Shown here one piece after another: positions 1 to 6,052 of a stretch of 21,633 nt of DNA (positions are counted from its first letter, which is position 1; the number at the start of each line of letters is the position of its first letter). The DNA is from CAIUGU01 sp031398625 (GTDB lineage Bacteria; Pseudomonadota; Gammaproteobacteria; Steroidobacterales; Steroidobacteraceae): the NCBI GenBank assembly GCA_031398625.1, contig JANNNQ010000055.1:1-21633 (forward strand). Reading direction: 5' to 3'. The notes below the pieces were generated by a model. That model was not told where the DNA came from. It searched no databases and saw only the letters and a program-made list of their open reading frames with translations. A program made the position numbers and the translations under genes.

Positions 1-1044
1 GCTGCCGAACTGGACCAGAGGCCCTTCGAATCCCTGGCTGCGTGCAGCGGCTTTCAGCCAGTCTGCGCTCCGTACCGTGTTCGATACCTGCAGCTCGTCG
101 AACTCGCCTGCGAGGAAATTGCCGCCGCCGGGCGCGCTGCCCACCGTGAGATCGCCCACGATTTCCGGCAGCTCGACATCGGCGCCGGCGGTTTCAACGC
201 CATCGACCAGCAACCCGAGGCGGCCATCGCCCGCCTTGACTGCCAGGTGATGCCAGGTGCCGGTCGCGAGCTGCGAGGTGCTTTGCAGGTCGGTGACACC
301 GGCAGTGCCGGTCAGTCGCGCGTAAGGTTGCGTGCCATTGATGCCGAGCGTGAGCTGGCCCTGTGCATCCGCCAGCGTGATGACATGGGCATCCGCCTGG
401 GGCTGGGCAATGCGCACCCACGCGGAGAAGGTGATGCCACGGTCAGGCACCGCGCGCAGCGAAGCGCTCGACGGGATCACGATGGATTCCGCGCCGTTGA
501 AAACCACCCCTCCGCCGATCAGCGACGCTGGTGAGTACTGCGCGGTGGACTGGGACGGGTTGTTGCCGTAGGCCGTCAGATCGACCGGCGCGCCCTCCGC
601 ATCAAAGTGGTAGACCACGACCTGGTTGGCGTCGTAGGTGCCTGCGGGATCCGCGCCGGAAGGCGCCTCGGGGTTGCCGTAGTAGAGATACACCCGCTCG
701 GTATTGGTCCCGCCGGCAAGGCGCGGCACCTTCACCCAGAGATAGGCCAGCTGGTTCGTGGCATCGAACCGTTCGACGTGGTACTTGAGCGGCGTCTTGT
801 CGTCGCCATCGATGAACCGCAGGTCGCTGCCGTCGGGTCGCGTATCCGCGAAGTAGCCGAAATTGGCGATGGACAACCGGATCAGCACCGGCACATCGGC
901 AGGCGTCCCTGCGATATCGGCCGCGGCGGGCGACAGGTCGAGAATCAGCTCCTTGCGGAAGTTCCAGTCGTTGCTCCACCAGGCCAATGCCACAATGGGC
1001 ATCGACAAAAGACCGATCATTGCAAGGATCTTGCGCCAGCTCAT
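1..1044 (-). CDS. Exported DUF2341 + LamG-like domain protein, C-terminus beyond window
   Basis: Reading from ATG at 1044 toward base 1 gives 348 codons with no stop, so the gene is partial at its 3' end. It begins with a Sec signal peptide (MSWRKILAMIGLLSMPIVALA) and then the DUF2341 hallmark WWSNDWNFRKEL. Residues about 22-145 fit DUF2341, including a VYLYYGNPEAPSG stretch. Residues about 155-345 fit a concanavalin/LamG-like jelly roll (GITFSAWVRI, GTWHHLAVKAGDGRLGLLVDG, GEFDELQVSN). A GGGAG Shine-Dalgarno lies 5 nt before the ATG. The gene follows the PstS-like gene by 78 bp on the same strand and has its own Pho-box-like site. Some DUF2341/LamG proteins continue into a MotA/TolQ/ExbB proton-channel domain. 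I recall this from the family, and it cannot be seen here because of the cut. Likely role: a periplasmic or surface carbohydrate/ligand-binding module. The substrate is unknown. Confidence 0.85.
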   Translation of the reverse strand, partial: MSWRKILAMIGLLSMPIVALAWWSNDWNFRKELILDLSPAAADIAGTPADVPVLIRLSIANFGYFADTRPDGSDLRFIDGDDKTPLKYHVERFDATNQLAYLWVKVPRLAGGTNTERVYLYYGNPEAPSGADPAGTYDANQVVVYHFDAEGAPVDLTAYGNNPSQSTAQYSPASLIGGGVVFNGAESIVIPSSASLRAVPDRGITFSAWVRIAQPQADAHVITLADAQGQLTLGINGTQPYARLTGTAGVTDLQSTSQLATGTWHHLAVKAGDGRLGLLVDGVETAGADVELPEIVGDLTVGSAPGGGNFLAGEFDELQVSNTVRSADWLKAAARSQGFEGPLVQFGS

Positions 1045-1094
1045 GCCGCTCCCACCGCTTCGCGGCAATGCAACCGCGTTCTGTAAAGGGGACT

Positions 1095-1128
1095 AGTATG
1101 GAAAGCTTGGGTGATCCTTTTGTTACAG
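1095..1128 (-). promoter_or_regulatory. Candidate PhoB-dependent promoter for the DUF2341/LamG gene
   Basis: On the minus strand, positions 1128-1111 read CTGTAACAAAAGGATCAC, which matches 13 of 18 positions of the E. coli Pho-box consensus (two CTGTCAT/C repeats with an 11-bp period). The second repeat is the weaker one. Exactly 10 bp downstream is CATACT (1100-1095), 4 of 6 to TATAAT. The site overlaps the stop codon of the upstream PstS-like gene and lies about 50 bp before the DUF2341 start codon. Weakest of the three sites. Confidence 0.4.
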
Positions 1129-2697
1129 CCCCACGCCGATACGACGGATTGCCAGCGGTTCATGACAGTTGTTGAGGCCGCCCTGGGCCAGCGTGATGCC
1201 CGCCACCGGATTCTCCCGCAGGACCTCAGCCGTGACAGGTGCCTGGGGCACGGCAAAACCGCTGGTGGCAGGCGCCAGGTAGCCCCCGTCGCCCCAGGTG
1301 TGCCGGAATCCCGAGTTCAGTGCCTGCAGCACACGCGGCAATCCGAGGTTCGTGGAAATGAAATTCAGCAGGCGGCCCTCGGGGGTCGTTTCCAGGTTGC
1401 CGTCATATGAGGTGCGCCATTGCATCGACTGCTCGGAGACATGCTGCCAGCGGCCGTGATGGGCGTTCACGAGTGAGGGCGCTGCGCCATCCACCTTGAT
1501 GTAGCGGAACTCCCGCGTGCCGTTGTTGCCGACGTTTTCCGTACTGAGGATGCCGACTGCCCAGCGATTGAATTCCTCATGCGCGTCCAGGCATTCGCGT
1601 ACGTCCTCGCTCCCGACTCCCGCGAACACCGCACCCACGGGCCGCATGATCCGCAGGAGTCGATTGGGCTCCCCGCCATTGTTGATGTCGCTGCCATCGT
1701 TCGGCGTGACAAAGCCCGGCGCATCATTCATGCAGCGGCTGCGCAGGTAGTGAACTTCGTACGCTGCCTGCGTACCCGAGCTGCGGATCCGGCGGCAGAC
1801 GTAGACAGTGTTCCCGGTGCGGGGATCCGGGCGATACGCCCCCGGGCTGGAGCCCGACGCATCCGGATTCGCAGGCGGCTGTTGCGCCAGCACGGCAGAT
1901 TCCGGCAACGCAATCCCCTGCAAGTCGTAAAGCTGGTCCCAGGTCCGCACAGTGCCGGCAAACAGTCCGGCGACCGCCGCCTGCGACAACGATGGCATGC
2001 TCGCGTCGGTTTCCCGGGAGGGATCGTCATGCGGGACGCTGGCAGTGATTCTCCCCTGCACGGCCTGCAGCGCGTTACGCAGGTTCTTCGTGACAGGCAG
2101 TCCCCAGACGAGCTGGTTGCCCGGCCGCACGGTCAGGGGTTCGCCGACACCGCCGACCAGCCGCGGATCGACGTCGGACAGTCCGGCACGGGGAATCGCC
2201 TGCTTGCCCGTTGCATCGCACCCGGTGTGATTCTGGTAGGCCACAAGATCGGTGGACTCGCGGACGGCGCGCCCGGTCGTGCAGGACTCAGTGCCAGCCA
2301 GCCGCGCCAAGTCAATGAAAGCGAGCGCTGTGCCCGCAGAGACCGGGGTGACGCCTTCCCCTGAACCGCCGGAAGATTTGTGGACGGCGACGCGCAAGCC
2401 AGCCGGCACGCCGGGGATGGCGCTGGAAGTCCGGCAGTAGAAGACCCGTTTGGCGGTGCCGTTCAGGGTGCCGCGATAGATGTCGAGCGTTCCGGGTGCG
2501 CAGATCGCCGGAGCGTCGGGTATCCCGCTTTTCAGGCGAAACAGATTCTCGAGCACCTCGTCCTGGGCCGTTGCCCCGGAGAGGAACAACTCCAGCTGCG
2601 GCGCAGGCTCAGGTGGCAGCGACCACGCCTCCCCGCCGGGCCCCACCGCTACAAGGCACAAAGACCAGCCAAGCAAAGCCAGGCGGACGCGGCTCAT
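1123..2697 (-). CDS. PstS-like periplasmic/secreted substrate-binding protein
   Basis: This is an exported protein of about 524 residues. It starts MSRVRLALLGWSLCLVAVG, a typical signal peptide with a probable cleavage near GEAWS. The mature N-terminus LELFLSGATAQDEVL resembles the phosphate-binding loop region of PstS-like proteins (G-A/S-T-A). Later blocks (LRVAVHKSSGGSGEGV, AAVAGLFAGTVRTWDQL, RIRSSGTQAAYEV) fit the PBP-type fold, including the SSGT-type ligand loop. It is longer than a standard PstS (about 320-350 residues), and no pstCAB genes are nearby, so it is probably not the ABC-transporter binding subunit. I chose the ATG at 2697 because GGGGG lies 7 nt upstream; an in-frame ATG at 2703 is too close to that site. 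A strong Pho-box-like promoter lies upstream. Four cysteines (CAPG, YCRT, SCTT, GCDAT) in the N-terminal half could form disulphides. Phosphate as ligand is inferred. Confidence 0.75.
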   Translation of the reverse strand: MSRVRLALLGWSLCLVAVGPGGEAWSLPPEPAPQLELFLSGATAQDEVLENLFRLKSGIPDAPAICAPGTLDIYRGTLNGTAKRVFYCRTSSAIPGVPAGLRVAVHKSSGGSGEGVTPVSAGTALAFIDLARLAGTESCTTGRAVRESTDLVAYQNHTGCDATGKQAIPRAGLSDVDPRLVGGVGEPLTVRPGNQLVWGLPVTKNLRNALQAVQGRITASVPHDDPSRETDASMPSLSQAAVAGLFAGTVRTWDQLYDLQGIALPESAVLAQQPPANPDASGSSPGAYRPDPRTGNTVYVCRRIRSSGTQAAYEVHYLRSRCMNDAPGFVTPNDGSDINNGGEPNRLLRIMRPVGAVFAGVGSEDVRECLDAHEEFNRWAVGILSTENVGNNGTREFRYIKVDGAAPSLVNAHHGRWQHVSEQSMQWRTSYDGNLETTPEGRLLNFISTNLGLPRVLQALNSGFRHTWGDGGYLAPATSGFAVPQAPVTAEVLRENPVAGITLAQGGLNNCHEPLAIRRIGVGL

Positions 2698-2742
2698 CGG
2701 CATTCCCCCACTCGGCGCCGTTCACAGGCGGTGCCTGACAGG

Positions 2743-2776
2743 ATTATGGGAACGCGTGATGATGGTTACGTGACAG
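2743..2776 (-). promoter_or_regulatory. Candidate PhoB-dependent promoter of the PstS-like gene
   Basis: On the minus strand, positions 2776-2759 read CTGTCACGTAACCATCAT, 14 of 18 to the E. coli Pho-box consensus. A 10-bp spacer leads to CATAAT at 2748-2743, which is 5 of 6 to TATAAT. There is no good -35 hexamer at 17 bp, as expected of a PhoB-activated promoter. The predicted transcription start would lie about 35-40 nt before the ATG at 2697. Confidence 0.6.
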
Positions 2777-2857
2777 ATAACAGGGCGCTGCAATGGGGTG
2801 TGCATCACCGTGCACTCGCCCGCTTCGCGTCATACACCTGTCTGCGCTGGAATCCGG

Positions 2858-4702
2858 TTATCCCGCCTGGTTGTACAGGGGGACCGCATCGCACCCTGCG
2901 AGGCTGGACGAAGGCGTCGTGAGGTCGAGCACGTCTTCGCCCGACAGGAGCAGGATGCTGTTCCCCGTCCTGGCTTTGGCGAGTTTTTTCACGCGCGCAA
3001 GCGCCTGCGCGATGCCGTCCGCAGTCCGTATGCTCGAGCGGCTGGCGTCCAGGACCCCCACCGAGAGCGTCAGGAGCGGAAAGTGGCGCTGGTCACCACT
3101 CCGGTCGGCCGATTCGATGAACCCGGCCTGCGCATCCGCGGCGGAATAGAAGTCGCGGATGGTGAGCGAGAAACTGTCCAGCATGGCGGCAAGACGCGGC
3201 TGCCACTCAGGCGCGCGGGTAATCACGATGAAGTCATCCCCGCCCACGTGTCCGATGAAATCGAGCGGGCTGCCGAAGGACGCACGCAGCAGCTCGGCGA
3301 GGTGCAGGATGACCCGGTCTCCTTCCGTGTAGCCGTAGACATCGTTGTACGGCTTGAAGGCGTCGAGATCGATGTAGCACACCACGAAGCGCCGGCCCTG
3401 GCCGAGCAGGCGATCGAGGCATTCGCGGATCGGGCCATTGCCCGGCAACAGCGTGAGCGGGTTGCTGTTGCGGGCCGCGTGCACCTGCTGCTCGGTGATC
3501 TGCCGCAGCAGCTCGATCGTCTGCCCGATGCCGAGATAGCTCCCGTCCTTGACGATCACGAATTCATCGACGACGCGGGCGCCGGCCTTGCGCGTGACCA
3601 GGCGGCTCACCTGCTCCAGGCGCAGGTGGGAGTCGATCGTGAACGTCGCCTCCTCCATCACCGCCGTCACCGGTTTCTTGTTGAAGATCTCAGGGTACAG
3701 CGGCTTGCTCATCAGTGCGAAAAGGTCGTAGCGGCGCACGATGCCGACCGGGCGGCCATTCTGGACGACGGCGAACGTGTCGCGGTCCGGCTCCTTGCGG
3801 AAGCGTTCCACCACCTCGGACACCTTGATTTCAGGAACCAGGGGCGTCACCGGGATTGCCAGGGTTTCCGCAACCCCCCCTATCGGCCCCACCGTCCGGC
3901 GCCCGAGCACCTCGAGTCTCGCGGTGGGCACCACGGGATCGATTTCCGGGCGGCAGAAGAAATAGCCCTGCAAACCGTCGGCCCCGAGTTCCAGCAGTTC
4001 GCGGCATTCGCCTTCCGTCTCGACGCCTTCGGCGATCACGCGGCTGCCGACGGCCCGGCCCATATCGATGATCGAGCGGATGAATTCCAGCTTGGTCGGG
4101 TCCGAATCGATGCCGCTGACGAAGTAGCGGTCTACCTTGACGAAATCCGGCCGGACCTCGGACCACGCGCGCAGGCCGGAAGAACCCGCGCCTAGGTCGT
4201 CAATGGCGATGGCGACGCCCGCCTCGCGCAACCCCTTGAGCATCGAACGCAGGGAGCTGTAGTCGGCCAGCAGGCTGTCCTCGGTCAGCTCGATCACACA
4301 GCGCTCGGGTGGCACCGATGCGCCGTGAACGAGGTCCAGGAACCGGGCGCCGAAGCCGGGATCGGCATAGATGGTTTCCGGCGAGATGTTCAGAAACAGG
4401 CGGGCATCCAGCTGGCGTTCGCCGTAGCAGGCCAGTGCGGAACGGATGCAGAGGTACTCGAGGTCGAGCTGCATGCCGCAACGACGCGCGGTAGCGAAGA
4501 GGTTCAGCGGTGAATGCAGCCAGCTGTTGGACGGGCCGCGGACCAGGGCCTCCAGGCCGAGCACACTGCGCGTGGCCGTCGAGACGATGGGCTGCAGCAG
4601 AACCCGGATGGAGCCGTTGCTCAGGATTTCTGCTATCTCGACCGCAGCGGCATCCATGCGGCGCAAGCGAAGGGTCGGTGATTCTGTGGCGGCTTCAGAC
4701 AT
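2858..4702 (-). CDS. EAL-CBS-CBS-GGDEF c-di-GMP signalling protein
   Basis: A 614-residue cytoplasmic protein with no membrane segment. Residues about 25-265 are an EAL phosphodiesterase domain with the expected catalytic and metal residues: E51-A-L, N105, E138, D168-D169, K189, E225 and Q245. It should therefore be able to cleave c-di-GMP. Residues about 285-410 form a CBS pair (DTFAVVQNGRPVGIVRR and DEFVIVKDGSYLGI), a module that usually senses adenine nucleotides. Residues about 430-580 are a GGDEF domain with FKPYNDVYGYTEGD and the signature GGDDF at 497-501. The fourth position is Asp rather than Glu, and the RxxD inhibitory site is absent (SPLD in its place), so cyclase activity is uncertain. 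The domain order is the reverse of the common GGDEF-EAL layout. The gene is separated by 160 bp from the downstream PstS-like gene, which has its own promoter. Confidence 0.93.
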   Translation of the reverse strand: MSEAATESPTLRLRRMDAAAVEIAEILSNGSIRVLLQPIVSTATRSVLGLEALVRGPSNSWLHSPLNLFATARRCGMQLDLEYLCIRSALACYGERQLDARLFLNISPETIYADPGFGARFLDLVHGASVPPERCVIELTEDSLLADYSSLRSMLKGLREAGVAIAIDDLGAGSSGLRAWSEVRPDFVKVDRYFVSGIDSDPTKLEFIRSIIDMGRAVGSRVIAEGVETEGECRELLELGADGLQGYFFCRPEIDPVVPTARLEVLGRRTVGPIGGVAETLAIPVTPLVPEIKVSEVVERFRKEPDRDTFAVVQNGRPVGIVRRYDLFALMSKPLYPEIFNKKPVTAVMEEATFTIDSHLRLEQVSRLVTRKAGARVVDEFVIVKDGSYLGIGQTIELLRQITEQQVHAARNSNPLTLLPGNGPIRECLDRLLGQGRRFVVCYIDLDAFKPYNDVYGYTEGDRVILHLAELLRASFGSPLDFIGHVGGDDFIVITRAPEWQPRLAAMLDSFSLTIRDFYSAADAQAGFIESADRSGDQRHFPLLTLSVGVLDASRSSIRTADGIAQALARVKKLAKARTGNSILLLSGEDVLDLTTPSSSLAGCDAVPLYNQAG

Positions 4703-5170
4703 GGTCTTTCCCGGGGAGGAACCTGAAACTAGTCAATCAGCAGCCCTCCCAGCGAGACGCAGTTCTCAGGCCCCGTCAACGTCACAAAACTTTCTCGGAC
4801 GCCTGTCCGCGTCCGGCACCCGTCATCCCGCTGTCGGCTGCTTGTCATACACGCGTATTCCTTCGCCCTTTCCCCGGCCGGAAGCGGCGGCAGATTGCCC
4901 GGCGATGACAGAATGGTTATGGTCGGAATGAGGGCACGGCAGCGAATACCGACCGTGCAGCCCGAGGTTGATAGCAATTTCAACGGCTTTTCGGGGGCTT
5001 GGCTCCTTTGTTTCATGTAAAGCGGATGACAGTTTTCCACAGATCGCGTGCAATGGCTGTGGATAACCCCGCTTGGGTTTGCGCGAATTCCGGCTTTTGC
5101 ACGCTGCGGGCCGGATTGATCAGTCATTGACCAAAGGTGCCGACGCTCCATGGTTCAAGAGGTCCAGAAA
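4703..5170. other. Long intergenic region between divergent genes
   Basis: About 470 bp separate the start of the EAL-CBS-GGDEF gene (minus) from that of the DUF3562 gene (plus), so both promoters should lie here. I see no convincing coding sequence. A minus-strand open frame across 4729-5151 has no domain and an unlikely composition. Two DnaA-box-like nonamers sit near its right end. No clear sigma70 promoter or intrinsic terminator stands out by eye. The segment 4975-5110 is more AT-rich than its surroundings. Confidence 0.6.
5033..5066. promoter_or_regulatory. Inverted pair of DnaA-box-like nonamers
   Basis: TTTTCCACA at 5033-5041 (plus) and TGTGGATAA at 5058-5066 (TTATCCACA on the minus strand) both fit the DnaA-box consensus TTWTNCACA. 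The minus-strand copy is a perfect E. coli R1-type box. They face each other with 16 bp between them, about 105 bp before the DUF3562 start. This may reflect DnaA control of a promoter or may be chance. No dnaA, dnaN or gidA gene is present to suggest an origin. Confidence 0.35.
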
Positions 5171-5407
5171 ATGCTACAGACACCGTCCTTGACTCCGGGC
5201 CAGAAGGACGAGGCAACCCGCCTTGAATCGCTGGCCAGGGAAACGGATACCTCGATCAACCTCGTCAAGGCGATCTATTCGGAAGAACTCCAGGCGCTCG
5301 AACAGCAGGCCCGCATCCGCACCTACCTCTCTGTCATTGCAATGCGGCGGACGCGCCTCAAACTGCAGGACCTGGACGGCAGCGCCGGAGAGCTTGAGAT
5401 CCATTGA
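5171..5407 (+). CDS. DUF3562 family small protein
   Basis: A 78-residue soluble protein. Its core LESLARETDTSINLVKAIYSEELQALEQQARIRTYLSVIAMRRTRLKL fits DUF3562: a short helical domain with an L-A-R-E-T helix-turn, then IY..E...LE..ARI.TY, then a basic tail. The function of the family is unknown. I chose the ATG at 5171 because GAGG (5159-5162) lies 8 nt upstream. The in-frame ATG at 5150 would add seven residues but has only a distant AAAGG. The gene lies 51 bp upstream of the H1-like gene on the same strand, so the two are probably one transcript. The helix-turn-like pattern and the basic neighbour make a nucleic-acid-related role possible, but that is speculation. Confidence 0.75.
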   Translation: MLQTPSLTPGQKDEATRLESLARETDTSINLVKAIYSEELQALEQQARIRTYLSVIAMRRTRLKLQDLDGSAGELEIH

Positions 5408-5458
5408 ACCTGACTCCCTCCCCTCGACTTTTCTGCTTCCACTCCTGAGGTCCTGAGC

Positions 5459-6004
5459 ATGACGAGCGCGTCGAAGAAAAAGAGGAAAGCGGCAGCGAAA
5501 CCGGTCATCAACGCTGCACTGCTGGCCGCGACGGTCAAGAAAGCCAAGGCGGAAGCGGACCGCCTCAAGAAGCGCACGCAGGCCACCAAGGCGTTGCTCA
5601 AGGCCGCCCGAAAGGCGTTCAAGGACGCGAAGAAACTGGCCAAACGGGCGCGGGCAGCCGCCAATTCTGCACGCAAGTCACTGAAGGCGGCGCTCAAGAA
5701 AGCGGCCACCACGAGGAAATCCGCCAAGTCCGCAGGCAAAGCGAAAGCGGCCGCCAAAGACGCCCCGAAAGCCGTCCGGAAAGCCGCAAAGGCTGCGAAA
5801 CCAGCGAAGCGTCCTGCCAGGCGGAAACCCGCAAGGAAACCCGCAGTTCGCGTGGCGCCGACACCCGTTGCTGCAGCCGCGATCACGAAGCAGCCCGCAG
5901 CAAAGAAGCGGGCCCGCAAACCCGCCGCAAAGCCGGTTCCTCCCGAAGTCCCGGCTGCCGCGAGCCCGGCGGCGAACGGCGCTGACGACCCTGCTGCGAG
6001 CTAG
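5459..6004 (+). CDS. Histone H1-like / AlgP-PhaF-type Ala-Lys-rich protein
   Basis: 181 residues dominated by Ala, Lys, Pro and Arg. Residues 1-95 are a predicted long amphipathic, coiled-coil-like helix (AALLAATVKKAKAEADRLKK and following). Residues about 95-160 are a low-complexity basic tail with KAAKAAKPAKRPARRKPARK and KKRARKPAAKPVPPE, similar to the KPAA repeats of AlgP and of eukaryotic H1 tails. The extreme C-terminus is neutral to acidic (NGADDPAAS). Proteins of this type bind DNA non-specifically, and PhaF also binds polyhydroxyalkanoate granules; no phasin-specific motif is obvious here. A GAGG-like site (TGAGGTCCTGAGC) precedes the ATG. It probably shares an operon with the DUF3562 gene 51 bp upstream. 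It ends 34 bp from the convergent phosphatase gene. Confidence 0.8.
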   Translation: MTSASKKKRKAAAKPVINAALLAATVKKAKAEADRLKKRTQATKALLKAARKAFKDAKKLAKRARAAANSARKSLKAALKKAATTRKSAKSAGKAKAAAKDAPKAVRKAAKAAKPAKRPARRKPARKPAVRVAPTPVAAAAITKQPAAKKRARKPAAKPVPPEVPAAASPAANGADDPAAS

Positions 6005-6038
6005 AGCCAGCTAGATCCGTGCCGGTTCTCGCCTCGCG

Positions 6039-6052
6039 TCAAGCAGGCTTGA
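6039..6052. repeat. Perfect 6+2+6 dyad over the phoD stop codon
   Basis: TCAAGC (6039-6044), AG, GCTTGA (6047-6052) is a perfect inverted repeat that includes the phoD stop codon, in the 34-bp gap side of two convergent genes. It has no T-run after it on either strand, so it is not an intrinsic terminator; the two-base centre also makes it a poor hairpin. Confidence 0.3.

Noticed and set aside
1123..2697. Calling the binding protein the true PstS of the Pst ABC transporter
   Set aside because: It is about 180 residues longer than typical PstS and has no pstC, pstA or pstB gene alongside; a PstS-like label is as far as the sequence supports.
2798..4195. 465-residue plus-strand open frame
   Set aside because: It lies entirely opposite the EAL-CBS-GGDEF gene, is rich in His, Arg and Ala as a reverse-complement frame would be, and shows no recognisable domain.
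4831..4848. Plus-strand Pho-box-like CTGTCGGCTGCTTGTCAT
   Set aside because: 12 of 18 matches but no -10-like hexamer at the expected distance and more than 300 bp from the DUF3562 start.
5015..5032. Minus-strand Pho-box-like CTGTCATCCGCTTTACAT, facing the EAL gene
   Set aside because: The first half-site is perfect but the total is only 11 of 18, no -10 hexamer follows at 10 bp, and the nearest start is about 310 bp away.
4729..5151. 140-residue minus-strand open frame in the intergenic gap
   Set aside because: No domain, signal or membrane segment, Cys/Arg/Ser-rich, and it would cover both divergent promoter regions.
6039..6052. TCAAGC/GCTTGA dyad as a bidirectional terminator between convergent genes
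   Set aside because: The loop would be two bases and there is no T-run on either strand, so it does not fit a Rho-independent terminator.
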